A stretch of 64,000 bases of DNA from Hirudinaria manillensis. Taxonomy: Eukaryota > Annelida > Clitellata > Hirudinida > Hirudinidae. The notes beneath the pieces are model-generated. The model searched no databases. It saw only the letters and a program-made list of their open reading frames with translations, and was not told the origin of the DNA. Below are positions 1-11,997 of this stretch, piece by piece. Numbering within the stretch: the first letter of the stretch is position 1; every line of letters starts with the position of its first letter. The position numbers were made by a program, and so were the translations under genes. The stretch spans positions 3,355,001 to 3,419,000 of the forward strand of contig CM067537.1 in assembly GCA_034509925.1 (NCBI GenBank). The letters run 5' to 3'.

Positions 1-807
1 AAAAAGTTTTCTGGAACGTTACGGAGCTCCTTAAACAAATTGTCTCTGAGTTACTGCGGTCCTGGGAATTGCTCCCAGTAACTTACAATGTTTTGCTTTG
101 CTTCTTTCGGTCGCTTTCGTCGGTTCATTTTTAACAAAATAACGACAGTAAACTTCATTCTTTTAAGTGGATATGGTAACTCCCTTTTTACGTTTTACAA
201 TCACAGTTGACATTTTTCGAGGCACGACAAACTTTCTTTATGTGCAGCCTTTTCGCCTATTTTGTTATTATTGTGCTATTGTGTTGTGTTGTTTTTACGT
301 TTCGGTGTCTGTGTATCTTAGTTTCTATCTCAGTGTTCATTTTCATGGATGAAATAACATATCAAGGTTTAACTATTCAACTGACAGTTTAATTAGTCTT
401 GGTTAACGAAATAAACAATTCGTTTATCTCGTTCAATCCATTTTGCAAGGCAAAATTCATGTCGTCACCAAGACGTTATAAGACCTTCCTGAATAACCAC
501 CTCGTTATGACCAATTGTAATCATTGCAATCAACGATGTTTAACGGTACTTGTAATTAATTTAATGCTAATTAATATTTAATAAATTAATATTTACAAAA
601 CTTATTTTAAACAAGTACCTGACAGAAATTTATCGCCGATTCACATATTTAATGAGGTTCGACTTGATGAGGCTTAGGATTTATCGATGGCTGAGCTACA
701 GGTCAAATAATGGAGGCGAATTGGGCCCAAGACAACAACGAAAGTAATGTTAATGATAAAATAACAATGATACATAAGTAGTTGTCATAAATATTAATAT
801 TGGGTGA

Positions 808-810
808 TTA

Positions 811-842
<32 letters not shown>
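808..842. repeat. (TTA)n microsatellite
   Basis: About eleven consecutive TTA units with one TTG interruption. Confidence 0.9.
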
Positions 843-1190
843 TCGATGAATAAATGGAAATTAAACCAGTTATTCTAACTTATTAATCCACATATGCAAG
901 CAAGCAATCAACGAGCATTTAATCAGATCATTAACAAAACATAAACAGAGCATCAGACATTGGCTCATCGACGAACGCAAAGAATACACAAAGCATGGAA
1001 AACAATCATCACAGGACAAAAGCAAAGCAATCCTCCTCCTCTCAGATAAACCGATGAAAGGGACGTTGCTTCAGAGGATGGAAACTGCATTGAATCAGTC
1101 ATCGTGCATTCCACGTGATACCTAATGAGGTGCATCGGTAGTAGGACAGGAGACAATGCCCTGTTTCAAAACGCTGTTCCCTCTCATTTC

Positions 1191-1280
1191 TCTCATTCTC
1201 TCTCTATCTATCTCTATCTCTATGTCTACCCGTCTATCTGCCTATCTATATACCTGTCTGTCTGTCTATCTATCTTTCTC
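1191..1280. repeat. Imperfect TCTA/TCTG/TCTC microsatellite
   Basis: A pyrimidine-rich tetranucleotide tract of interleaved tcta, tctg and tctc units. The reading frame across it encodes only a Tyr/Leu/Ser repeat and is not a gene. Confidence 0.85.
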
Positions 1281-2115
1281 GGCATTCCCAATCGGAGATT
1301 GTATCTTACCACGTATGTACCTCTGTTAATGATTGAAAACGAAGCGGGCATCCATCTCTGCGGAGGAAAAGAATATTCAGAGTAGGCAGCGAATATTGGC
1401 CAAGGATTGCTCCTACAATGATCTCTTTATGCTCGTCGTACGTCGTTCCATTGAAAGTTGAAGCGTTGTCGGAGGGGCTTTTAAAGGTTGATGGTTAATT
1501 TAATCTCCACCGGCATACCTCGACGTATCCTCGGGTCTCTTGAATGACCGAAGTTGCACGTGGAATAGGTTTTTTTGCGTCCCAGACCGAGCAGGGGATA
1601 TTTGCATTCTAAAGGATTCAGAGGGGTATTGACTGTGATTAGTTTTTCTTTTTTTATTTATTTATTTGTAAAAATCGAGGAATTGGAATCATCGTGGTTG
1701 TATTTCTGTTTTGTATTTCTGCAAACCGTGGTGGTTGAAACAGGAGTGTAACAAACCATCGACAATTTATTTTAATTTATTGTTATTTATCGGACCATCC
1801 AGACAATCCACTATAGCTAGATAACTAATGACCAGGGCAGTGACTAAGACAGCATCTCTCGAGCCAAAACCATGACATTTGCATAATTTACATTTACATA
1901 ATACACGTATGCATTATGCATTTTATTCGTCCATTTTATCAGTTGCTGATTTTATTTCCATTTAAAAGAAGATATTTTAATAATCACTTAAAATCCACCT
2001 AGCTGGAAATAAAAAAAAAATCCATGAAAGCTGCTAGAATAATGTTTAACAATAACCGCCCATCCAGCACACACAAACAGCTTTAAATCGATCGTTCAAA
2101 TTTTAACACGTCCAG

Positions 2116-2920
2116 GTAAAGCGCGTCATCTGCGAATGGCTCGCTTGGAGTCTTCGCATGTCAAGGCCGGGCAGAGACCTGAGCAGAAAGGTCCTCCTGA
2201 GAAAGGCAAGACTGAGGGAGCTCGAAGCAAAAACACCTCCGTCTTTGAGTCTCATCTCGAACGTCAAAGACCTGGACAATCACATTCCCCTGCAGAACTC
2301 GGAGTTCTTCCTCGGCTCCAACTTCAGGTCTGTCAGCATGGAGGCCGAGAGTACGGGTTCTTCGCATAACGTGGCATCGTGTCTGGGTCACGACACCCAC
2401 AGAAGGTACCTGGGTGGAGCCATGGGCTGCCACCACGGACACGTGAATCTCAACATCAGAAACGAATTGCTGGCCATTCTTAACGAACTGAGATTCATCA
2501 CGAAAAGGATGAAGGTCCTCTTTATTTATTGACCGTTAAAAAGTTCCTACAGCCATTCCCCTCTGATATTTTTTATAATTACAGTGTTATTTCGGTTTTA
2601 TTTTAAAAAATGGTTCTATTACATAAACTGTTCTTTGTTGATTTGTTTCTATTTTTTAATTAATTAATTATTGCTAATTAACATATGTCAGTACATTATA
2701 TATTGCCACGTAATTAATTGGTGTAATATTCTAGGAGGATTCAGACAAAACCGACGAAACAAACGACTGGAAATTCGCAGCCATGGTCATCGACAGACTC
2801 TGTTTCTGGATCTTTTCCACCTACCTCTTCGTCACCACCACGGCCATCTTCCTGTCCCCGAGTTTCGATTACAGACCCAGTGTCAGCTCCATGGATGAGG
2901 TCAATCAGACGGTCTTGTGA
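2116..2920 (+). CDS. Nicotinic acetylcholine receptor subunit, last two exons
   Basis: This is the 3' end of a pentameric Cys-loop ligand-gated cation channel subunit of the plasma membrane. Exon A (2116-2514) follows a tccag acceptor. It opens with KRVICEWLAWSLRM, matching the start of the M3-M4 cytoplasmic loop, and ends with the amphipathic helix before M4 (IRNELLAILNELRFITKRMK). Exon B (2735-2920) follows a ttctag acceptor and reads DETNDWKFAAMVIDRLC, the hallmark sequence leading into M4. It then gives the hydrophobic M4 segment and a short extracellular tail ending at TGA 2918-2920. Both exons are phase 0 (133 and 61 codons). The donor after 2514 (gtcctc) is weak; read-through would give a stop seven codons later, a possible alternative end. 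The ligand-binding domain and M1-M3 must lie upstream of the window. The loop resembles alpha7-type subunits, but alpha versus non-alpha cannot be decided without the N-terminal part. Confidence 0.9.
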
Positions 2921-3517
2921 GGTCCTTGCGGGGCAGGCGAGAAGGGTATTATTTTTTTACTGGAGCACGGGTCACCTTAAGCGCGTTTTTGTGCTGAAAT
3001 CTCCGGAACTCGTTGCAATTTCGGGCCTCGTCGTTGAAAGGCGTTGTTCGGTGTTTCTGACGAGATGTCACGACTTTGGACTTTGTTTTTTTTTGCTGCC
3101 ACGAGTCGTACGGCGAGGGAACTGCGAATCATTTTTGGTAATTTTTTTTGTTTTTTATTCCTACATCCGGGTACTTCACCCCTCTCCATTTTCCTCTACA
3201 TCCTCCTCTTACTCTTTCTTATCATCTCCCTGGTAGGACCCTCGAAAAGTCGATGGATTTCGTTTTGCATTTTCGTTTGTCATGCTCCGAAAGTTAGGTT
3301 ACCATGTATCGATTTAGAAATCTCATCGTTCGTATCAGTTTTTTTTTTGTGTAAACATTCGATGAGTTAGTTAGAAATCATTCACGCGCCGATTGATTAT
3401 TAATGGATTGATTCATTAATTAATTAATTAATGATTAACTAGTTTATTCATTGTTAATGTTACTTTATCAATTGCCGATGCATTATTTCATTCGCAGGAC
3501 GGTTTGTAAGTGAACGA

Positions 3518-3535
3518 CCCTAACCCTAACCCTAA
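3518..3535. repeat. Interstitial telomere-like CCCTAA x3
   Basis: Three perfect CCCTAA units, the complement of TTAGGG, stand alone in intergenic DNA. This is too short to be a telomere. Confidence 0.8.
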
Positions 3536-3733
3536 GGAATGGCAGATGTTTTAATAAGTGTTAATCAATAATTGTTAACCAATACCTGTTGACCAATAAT
3601 TGTTAACTTCTCTAATTGAAGGGATTTTTTATGGCATAAAAGCGTCTCATTTGGTAGTTAACGAAGTGGAATAACTTCCAAAATCTGGGCCTGCATGTTT
3701 ATTTTATCATTCGAATGAAACAAACAGTTTTGT

Positions 3734-3739
3734 AATAAA
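3734..3739 (+). terminator. AATAAA, possible poly(A) signal of the receptor gene
   Basis: A canonical hexamer about 0.8 kb after the receptor stop codon, on the same strand. Usage is inferred only from position. Confidence 0.35.
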
Positions 3740-4002
3740 TACAAATATTATTTGACCATCCATGAGTTTTATTACTTAACTTATAATAACATATTTTTAA
3801 TTTATAATTAATTCACGATGAGGACGAATCATTATCATAATTAATTAACAAGAAACAATTAATAATAATAATAAAAATAATAATATTATTACTAAGGCCC
3901 AGTAACATTGCCATTCTATTCGAATGAGAATGAAGTGGATTCTGAAAAGGAGATGGAAATTATATTAGGGCCAAAAGAGCCGGTGGAGGTGTGGTTGGAG
4001 AT

Positions 4003-4088
4003 GATAGTGATGGATGTGATGATGATGGATGGAGGTGGTGATGACGATGGAGTTGATATGGTTAGTGGTGATGATGATGATGATGATG
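4003..4088. repeat. ATG/GAT-rich low-complexity tract
   Basis: Repeated gatgat/gatgga units, ending in a run of GAT triplets at 4069-4088. The frame encodes Met/Asp/Gly-rich low-complexity peptide and is not treated as a gene. Confidence 0.7.
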
Positions 4089-5298
4089 CGTGTATTTCCG
4101 CTGCGGCACCTTCATCTGATACGTAATCTGAGACTAACTTGTTTCACCTAACACTTTAATTATCCGGCATTTTTGACACGGTTACAATATTTTTTATAAT
4201 TATTTATTGGTTAAAGTAAATAAAATGATTTTTAAAATTTTATTATGAACCAGTTTATGGATTTAATCCAATTAAATCGAAAAACAAAATTAACTTTGTT
4301 TATAAGGAAACTATCAGTTGAAATTCACATATTTATGGCATTCCATGACTATTGTCTTCTGTGGAACTATTAATGATCTAGGTCGACACGTCCTTAATAA
4401 CTTTGTTAAGAGTCTCCAATAGTCCTTTAAAATATATTTACCGAAAATAGTGATCGGATAAAATCTAGAAACAAGAGTATCGCCAGTCGGCCGGTTCCAT
4501 CGGAGCAAAACGCTCTGGAGTGATGAATTGACTTTCGTAACTGGAAGTGCTGTCTCAGCAATTATTGTCGGGAATAGGGAGATTAAGCAGGATTTGGCAA
4601 AGGAAGCATTTCATCCAAACATTGGCGAGGTCGACCACTGAGATGGCGACCACCTAGACACAACGCATCGTTAATTGCTGCCCGTTAGAAACGCATTGCT
4701 AAGAACTGGCTTCAAACGCATTGATTAGTTTTTAAAGTTTTCAAATATTTGGTACCACCTTCTTCGTCATTGTTAAATCTAGTTCTGAGAAGGTCTTAGT
4801 GTGACACGCACTCATTATTCTGGAGTCAGATAACAATATTATTAATTAATATTGAAATTAGTTTTAACAATTGAGTTATGTTATTAATTAATTTAAACAA
4901 TCGGAAGCTCCTACTCAATGGCATCAAGTCATTGTGCAATTCTTGATCTCCAAGTAGCGAAAAAGCTAAAATTTAAAAAATTTGAGTTTATATTTTGCTA
5001 ATAATAATAAAAAAATAAAATCAAGTTTGTAACGAAGTTACTGAACAACTCAATTATGCAATTATTCGACCTGATTTGTAATCCTACGCTCTAATCCAGG
5101 TAGATTTCTGCGGAGATCAATAGCTCGATGCAAGTTCCTATCGAAGCATCCTAACCATGTAAACAACTAATTTAAAGAACTTCCAAGCATGGAACAACCG
5201 TAATAGCAACAAGACACGTAACAACCGATCTGGCCCGTCAGTTAATAAATTACCAAACTGCTTTTATTAAATACCACAGTTAAGCGAACCGTCTCCCA

Positions 5299-8200
5299 AT
5301 GGACGTTCAGCCACAAACCTCTGAAGTTGAAGACGAAGAAGAAGATTGCTCGAGTCTGGAATCGAGTTTAACGGAGATGGACTGGCTGTCGCAACTGAAC
5401 GTCGGAGGAGTCTTGGCCACCATCACCACGTCCCAGATGAGTTCGGCTGACGGTTCTTCCATCATCTTCCAAATGGATGACGAACCGAAAAACGAAAACA
5501 ACAATTCAAAAAGCAGAGATTCCACTTCACAAGCTAAGCCTCCTTACAGCTACACTAATCTGATAACTGCTGCTATAAACAGTTCTCCTAGCAAAAGGAT
5601 GACTCTTTCTGAAATATACCAGTGGATATCTGATAATTATCCCTATTATCAAAATGCAGGGTATGGTTGGAAGGTTAGTTTAAGCTGTAAAATGTGATTA
5701 ATGTCACTTTAATAAGAAGATTTTTGGATAAATGTATTTGGCCAGTAAATGATATTTAAATGTATTAATTAGAGTATAACTTGATAATTTGTCACTTTAT
5801 TATGGAGATATACTATGAAATGACTAATATGACGTTTAGATGTAATTTTATTAGTTTTATTTTTAACTTTTTAATTAATATGCGAGGTAATTATGTTTGC
5901 CAGAATTCAATCAGGCACAACTTGTCACTGAACAAACATTTTGTGAAGCAATCTCGCATGAAGGATGACCCGGGAAAAGTAAGTCCACTAATAAATTAAT
6001 TAACAATTGAATGCCAAATAGAAGATGCACTGATGAGTACATTAATAATAAATGCAAGAATCACTAATGATCCTCGAATATTATCACAATGTTTAAGTTT
6101 TAACTTTGATATTTGAAAATTGATGCCTGTCAGGTCTAAGTTGGAGTTTGTGGATTATTTAAACCCATTTTCTCTGCACAGGGATCCTATTGGGCACTTT
6201 GTGACCAACCTGCAAACTCCCAAAATTCATCCAAACTTCCCCAGAAAAAAAACAAGCAACAATTTGCCCAGCGACAGGTGTCTCTGCAATGATTTGTATT
6301 TACAATCGCTTCTGTCCACATTATTATTTGCAAAACTTTGCATTGGAAACCATTTGTATCTGCAACCATGCTGCTTATGTAATGGCCATTTGTAATTCAA
6401 ATTATTTCATTCATTATTTGTGAAGCCTTCTAATATTATTAATAATAATTAATATACAAATATATTAATGTAATCATTGATAATTAAGAAACTAAATTAT
6501 GCCGCTCCAAGTTGATTTCCTAACTTAAAATGTAGATTGAACAAATGAAAGCTGATGGAATATCAACTGCAGAATCCATGTTGCCAGTGAGAAAGAATTT
6601 ATTAAAATTATGTTTGTAAGGAATTTGTAAACAGATATTTTTATCTGTTAACCTGTAAATTTAGAGATTTAATAATTAATAATTTAAAAAACACCACAAA
6701 CTTTGTTTAATTCTATGTATATCAATTCCGGAATAAATGTGTACGTTTGTTACATTCATTGAATTATTTATTACACTTGTGATATTTATTATGAATAACC
6801 CAACTATTATAATTATTACAACCAATTATTATATTTATTATAATCGACTGCAGTTCCAAAGCCTTGAAAACAACTCAAGGTTTGCCATTGCATCAGCAGA
6901 AACAGTGGACCTGAGTACTGTGACAGAAGCCGATCTGCTCGAAGCGATCAGATCCATTTACAAGAACCAGTCGGATGCTCTCACAGGTTTGTCTTTATGA
7001 ATTAATGTATTATTGTTATTGTTGTTGTTATTATTATTATTATAATTATTTTTGTTATTAATATTAATATTATTATTATTATAATTATTTTTGTTATTAT
7101 TATTAATATTATTATTATTATATTAGTTGGTTTATGATAACATTATGATATTTACATTATTTTCTAATTGATACTAAAAAATGTATATTATATCCCCAGG
7201 AGCAAAAACTCTTACAATTTATGATTAAATATATAAATTGCAATTTATATTTTGAAGGAATTTATATTTATTATATGAAATCATGTAGTCATTTTAACAT
7301 TTACTTTCAGCTGAGTCTGACATTTCTCAGTTGACATTGAAAGATTATTTCCACAAGTTCTGTCAGGAAAATCTCAATGAGCAACAACTTGTTGAAGGTA
7401 AGGTCAACCCCACCTTAGATTTGAAACCATTCATGATCACCCTCATACATCATCCAACCAATTCTTTGCCCATCATGTGGGGCGTTCAACTTCCACCTGG
7501 AACAGACTTCCTCCCTCTATCTGCTCTCAGTATTCATTGGCTCTCTTTAAGTGCCAATTGAAGATTTATTTGTTCAGCATTTTGTATTTGAATGGAGACC
7601 CAAGGCAGCTGAAAATGATCATTACTTTATATCTGTCTTAAAACTGATAATAAGAATAATGACCATTATATGTATGATAAACAATGGAGTTGTGATTTAG
7701 ATGTTAATATTCACAACTGTATAATTGTTATCTGCTAATTAATCAATAGGTTCATCAGAAAACAGCATCATTGTCAATGACCAGCACAACAACCTCATTG
7801 AAGTGGTGACCGTCCTCTCAAACAACAACATCAACTTCTCTTCTCAGAACCATGCTGAACAATTCAACTTGTTCAATAATGGTCAGACCCCTTCCTTTCA
7901 AACCCAACAACAACAACACACATATGATGTCATTGGACTTCCTGATGTCAGTGCCACCTTGATACCTGGTGAGACATACCTTAACTGTGCAGGCAACATT
8001 CCAGGTGGGTTGTAACTTTATTGTTAGTGTAATATTTAATAACAGATAAGATATTATTACTTCTGCTATTAGCCTAAAAAGTTACATTTGTGATAACCTT
8101 ATATCATACACAATACATGATAATATCCTTATAAATTGTCTCAGCAGTAATAGGCATTAATGGTTGATAAGAAAACCTGAATAAGCATTAATGACTTAAT

Positions 8201-8882
8201 TGTAGAAAACTGTGCATCGGAAAACTTTATTTCTCAAAATGATTTGATGGTTGCTATGCAACATTTTAACCAAAATCAGGTGCAAAGCTTTCAACAAGTG
8301 AGCCATTTTTTTTTAATTTTTACAAATTTTAGGATAAAGCAGAGGTTCCTGAGGCTATTTGTAAGGCCCATGGGTGGTTCGCTGTCATGGATTGTTCTCT
8401 GGTAGCCCACCATGCAGTAGGGTAGCTTAGGGCAGTATTCATAGTTGAATAAGGTCCCTGGTAGGTGCCCATGGAACCCCAGAAAATTTCTTATTACAAA
8501 ATTCAAATAATTTTCCAATTTATTTGTGTGCCTTAATGGCCAATTAAAAAAGATCAAATTTTTTACTTTACTTTTTCCTTCATAGAATCACGTTACTGCT
8601 AGTTATCCTAGTTTAAATATTTAATCATCACATTTGCTGTAATGTAATTTGAATGTTAATCAATTTAGAATGATGCTCTTACATTACTTCTGAAAGTTGG
8701 GGAACTCTGCTTTAAAGAAACTCACAATTTATGTAAAATGCAAATGACTAAATGTCTTGTTCTTCTAGCAAGAAACATCCTCATTTGAATGTGATGTAAA
8801 CATCATACCCTCCTTCAGTCAAATGATTGAGGGCATTGACCTCGAAAACATATCCTGGGATACCAATGAAGACATCCTCTAA
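5299..8882 (+). CDS. foxj2/3: Forkhead transcription factor, FOXJ2/3 type, nine coding exons
   Basis: A nuclear DNA-binding transcription factor. Coding exons read as 5299-5673, 5904-5978, 6182-6277, 6536-6586, 6854-6986, 7311-7397, 7750-8004, 8206-8297 and 8769-8882. All introns are GT-AG, the phases agree, and the total is 1278 nt, about 425 aa. The N-terminus carries ESSLTEMDWLSQL, which I recognise from vertebrate FOXJ2/FOXJ3 just before the forkhead. The forkhead spans about residues 80-165: PPYSYTNLITAAINSSP, then recognition helix 3 NSIRHNLSLNKHF in exon 2, then DDPGK/GSYW across the exon 2-3 junction. Exon 5 (ETVDLSTVTEADLLEAIRSIYK) resembles the conserved mid-protein motif of FOXJ3. 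Exon 7 is Gln/Asn-rich. The acidic C-terminus (IDLENISWDTNEDIL, stop 8880-8882) resembles the FOXJ3 end. Start ATG 5299 begins the first in-frame acidic segment. Exon 4 (51 nt) is the least certain. The protein is shorter than vertebrate FOXJ3 (about 620 aa). Confidence 0.88.
7003..7126. repeat. TTA/TTG-rich simple repeat within a forkhead intron
   Basis: Imperfect ttattg/ttatta units in the intron between exons 5 and 6. They include a roughly 50-bp segment repeated twice (ataattatttttgttatta core). Confidence 0.8.
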
Positions 8883-9546
8883 ACTCATCATTTTGAAATG
8901 TTTTGTTTTTAGTTCTTTGTTTATGACTCAGTTTGGTTATTTACTTTTTATGCTGATGCTTCACCTTCTTCTATGCAACTACTTTATTTTATTTCATTTT
9001 ACAACATTTGTTTGGAAATCTTTCAGAGGCAGAGAAATATTACCTAGCACAGAATTACTGTCTGTAGAGGTAAAATTTTCCACAACTTCAAAATTTAAAA
9101 ACGGCCCCGGAAAAAGAAAGATCATTTTTAAGCTATTCTGCATTGCTCTGCAATATTTTCATCTTGAATAGAATTTTTTGCGATATATTGTTTTAGCAAC
9201 TCTGTCATTATGCAATGAAATGTTGGTGTTTTACATGTACGACCATCGCAAATGTACAAGTGTCATTCTGTTGCATTTTTCAACATTTCCAGCAAAATAC
9301 TCAAACTTTCCTGAGATTTTGCATGTAGTGATATTATAAAATCCATGCAATTCAAAGTATTTATAGCACTGCTGTTTTAATGGGTGATCTCATTCTCTTT
9401 TGAATATTTGATTTTGATTTACAGTCAACATATGTCCAGGTAACCCTAGATGCTGTGTAGTTCATTATTTATATCATTTAGTTTATTGTTAGCTGCTACA
9501 TCTGCTGAGACTCTATTGTACCTCAAAGTGTATTTGCGAGTGAAAC
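8883..9546. other. Forkhead 3'UTR and intergenic spacer
   Basis: AT-rich sequence after the forkhead stop. No canonical AATAAA is found within the first 650 bases. Nothing else is recognisable before the duplicated flanking block begins near 9547. Confidence 0.45.
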
Positions 9547-10426
9547 GACACGAGGAAATCCATTGATGTTACGTTGCATACTGCGTCATGGTACAAAATG
9601 TGCAAACATTCCTAGCCCACATTTATCCGAGCCGAACGAACCTCCGTCTCTGTGGCACCAACCTGAGCCGAATCACTTTCTTCGTCGAGCCCTCCATAAA
9701 TTGCATTTGATATTTTTAGTAAATTAGATTTGTTCACCACGACCATCGTTGTTTTGATCAATAAAACCAAGATATTATCAAAAACAAGCATCGTTACTCC
9801 TAAAGGTTCCAGGTGCATCTAACGCCTCCAGATGCAACTATTTTTCCTCATTCAGTCTTGGTAATTTCCTTCAGTAGATAGAATAAAGATTGGTTGCAAA
9901 ATGGTTTTAAAGACTCCAATCTCAGAAGCTTATCATCCTCTAATGGCCAGATCCAAACCATGGTAAATGGAGAATTTAATGAGGAACACCCAAGTGTCTC
10001 AAACCTGAAACAACACATCAGAACCAACAAATTTATTTTGAGTGTCAGATATCATAGAACGAGTCAATGAATGAATTAATAAAACGCTAAAAACTCCGTG
10101 AACACCATCATAGTGCCAGGCAAATATCAAGGTCAATCCAATAATACATAAATAGCAACCACCATATCACAAGCACAGCACAAACATTCCCGCGAAGATA
10201 CAATTACACAAATTAACCACTCTGACTCCACATTAAAATTCATCCAAAAAATCCAGCCTTTCCATTGGTTCGACTTTTGAATTATTTTCCATACTCCGAC
10301 CATATTGTTGAGCCTTCATGCATCGAATTCAACAAACAAATCACTGTTAAAACACTGTCGCAGACAACAAATCAGTAACTGATTTGATTGATCAATGATA
10401 GAAATTTGATGTAAACTATACGCCAC
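9547..10426. repeat. Array-flanking block, left copy
   Basis: About 880 bp that recur with few differences on the other side of the array (59405-59477 joined to 61991-62819). Shared landmarks include aatccattgatgttacgttg, the segment around the aggtgcatctaacgcctcc motif, and the distal gaaatttgatg. Homology stops exactly where the LTR begins at 10427. In this copy the site ttcctagcc is uninterrupted, so it records the empty site of the transposon present in the right copy. Confidence 0.85.
9848..10004 (-). CDS. Possible terminal exon of an unknown protein (duplicated at 62200)
   Basis: Not recognised. On the minus strand a ttgtttcag acceptor-like site is followed by an open frame of about 50 codons (SPFTMVWIWPLEDDKLL in the middle), ending at TGA. 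The same frame occurs at 62200-62382 with an identical conceptual product. The one nucleotide change I see there is synonymous (AGG/AGA). It could be a 3' exon of a decayed or real minus-strand gene, or chance openness within a young duplication. Confidence 0.2.
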
Positions 10427-10578
10427 TGTTGTAGGATTGTATGTGTCTTTGGTTCGTGTACCTCGACGACGAGACACGATTTTTCGATTGTGAGTCGCTC
10501 GTGTTTTCGTTCGTATTGTGTCGTGTTGAGGTGATTTTAATAAATCGTTTAGATCTCGATATTTTTAGAGTCATAACA
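10427..10578 (+). repeat. 5' LTR of the Gypsy relic
   Basis: Begins TG exactly at the break of homology with the right flanking block and ends CA before the primer-binding region. At about 152 bp it is short. The 3' boundary is inferred from the ...taaca / tatttggcgacg transition. Confidence 0.6.
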
Positions 10579-10592
10579 TATTTGGCGACGAG

Positions 10593-11643
10593 GATGGCTA
10601 CTGAGGATAAATTTTTGACCATGATGACGATGTTAATGGAAGAAATTAGACGACGCGACGATGAACGTCGCGAAGAAGAGACTCGCGGAGACGAGGAGAA
10701 CCGTCGAAGGGAAGAGGCATTGTTGCAATTGCTCCAGACCCTGAAACCTCAGTATAAAGAAGCCATACAGACAGTAAATCAGATCAACTCCCGGAGCTCA
10801 TGAGACAGATATCGCAATTCAGTTATGATCCTGAGTATGGGGCGCCCTTTTCCAAGTGGATGGGACGATTTGAAGCGGTTATAGGGAATCACGCAATGCA
10901 GTTGTCGCATGCAGACAAGACAGGCTCACTCGTGTCGAAGCTGAATGAAGAGGCATACCAGATCTACGGATCACATCATGCTACTGTCTCCAAGTAATTT
11001 GTCTTACGAGCAAACGGAGGAAGCTTTGGAGGACATATTCGGAGACGAAGTTTCCGTGTTCAAGAGGAGAGTCGACGCCATGCGCTTGAACAACGGCACC
11101 ATGACGTTCCATAAACATGGTGCGATGATAAATAGAATGGTGACGCTGGCTCGGATCGACACTCTAACAGTGGAAAATTGCAGATGTCTGATCTACATAA
11201 CTGCGTCAACTGGATCCAGGTATGCCGACATCAGAACTAGAATGCTGTCCAAGCTGGAGAAGCGGCACGGATGCACTCTGCAAGACATGGTAAATGAGTG
11301 TGAGAACATTGTCAGTCTGAGGAAAGACGCCGACATGGTAGACGGTACTCAGGCTGTGAATGCAGTACAAAGAGGATACCAGAGGAAGAAGACTCGACAT
11401 ATTCTCCCCAGCAAAGAGAATCCTCGAGAATCGTCCAAGGGTACCTGCTTCATATGTGGATCCTTATCGCATATCAAGAAGGATTATTCACATAATGACT
11501 GCCACAGAAAGGAAATAAAATCCAAAGGTCGAGTCAGAAAATTAGCACAGACCTCAGGACCAATCGCAGGTAGGCTGAAGTTACTTTCGGAGAAAACAAG
11601 GCTAGGATGCAGTTGGACTCTGGGGCAGATGTCAAAATCATAA
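10593..11643 (+). pseudogene. Retrotransposon gag, frameshifted
   Basis: Gag-like coding sequence spread over three frames. A charged N-terminal coiled-coil-like stretch (10593-10803) carries many Glu/Arg. A shift near 10795 leads to the capsid-like part, and another near 10990 leads to the longest piece (to about 11600). That piece ends in a zinc knuckle starting CFICGSLSHIKKD, in which the usual spacing is degenerate. At least two frameshifts make it non-functional as it stands. Confidence 0.75.
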
Positions 11644-11888
11644 GCAGAGACACATGGGAACAGATAGGTTCGCAATCTCTGGAAGAAACAACGACTTCAC
11701 TGCGAGCTGCAAATGGCACGCCAATAGAGGTCCTGGGCCAATTTGATGTTGAATTCAACTGCGCAGAATTCAGGCCACGGTCGTCGCTGAAAGCGTCGAT
11801 CAACTGTTGGGCATCGAGTGGATGAACTTCTATAGAAGGCCTTCAATGCCATCTGTTGAAAGATTGAGCAGATGTCAGAAAAAGATAT
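11607..11888 (+). pseudogene. Retrotransposon aspartic protease, broken
   Basis: The retropepsin active-site signature LDSGADVKIIS is visible at the start, in a different frame from the upstream gag. A further frameshift near 11780 separates it from VDQLLGIEWMNF. The open stretch ends at TAA around 11888, immediately before sequence of the tandem array. Confidence 0.7.
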
Positions 11889-11997
11889 AATAAAATGTTC
11901 TTATTCATAAATCATCGTATATAAATGAATTTCAACAAATTTTAAAAAAATAATAAAAAAACGTCAAATAATACTGAAGCGAGGGTTGAATAAGAAC

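Larger units (their letters stand above)
1..2115. other. Non-coding, probably intron of the receptor gene
   Basis: No convincing exon is visible on either strand. The stretch is AT-rich with simple repeats. Since the exon at 2116 starts in the middle of the receptor coding sequence, this is most likely the intron before it. The short reading frames here are low-complexity and lack splice or start context. Confidence 0.5.
2921..5298. other. Intergenic: receptor 3'UTR, simple repeats, upstream region of the forkhead gene
   Basis: Holds the presumed receptor 3'UTR with an AATAAA at 3734-3739, TTAATTAA-rich tracts near 3410-3435, a short telomere-like motif, and an ATG/GAT-rich tract at 4003-4088. 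I see no convincing exon. The proximal promoter of the forkhead gene should lie just upstream of 5299, but no TATA box is recognisable. Confidence 0.5.
10427..11889 (+). mobile_element. Gypsy-type LTR retrotransposon, 5' fragment
   Basis: An LTR retroelement relic truncated after the protease. A TG-starting 5' LTR (10427-10578) is followed by a leader with tttggcgacgagg, typical of Gypsy elements related to K02A2.6-type polyproteins. Gag with a zinc knuckle and a retropepsin active-site region follow in broken frames. Reverse transcriptase, integrase and the 3' LTR are missing; the array begins directly afterwards. The right flanking block lacks this insertion and shows cttt where tgtt begins here. 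Confidence 0.8.

Noticed and set aside
3908..4126. Asp/Met-rich frame of 72 codons
   Set aside because: Low-complexity GAT/ATG repeat without an ATG at the start or splice sites.
6120..6395. 91-codon frame over forkhead exon 3
   Set aside because: It is out of frame with the forkhead sequence; the real exon 6182-6277 continues GSYW in the correct phase.
8291..8557. Minus-strand 88-codon frame in the last forkhead intron
   Set aside because: No similarity or motif recognised, and it overlaps an exon end on the opposite strand.
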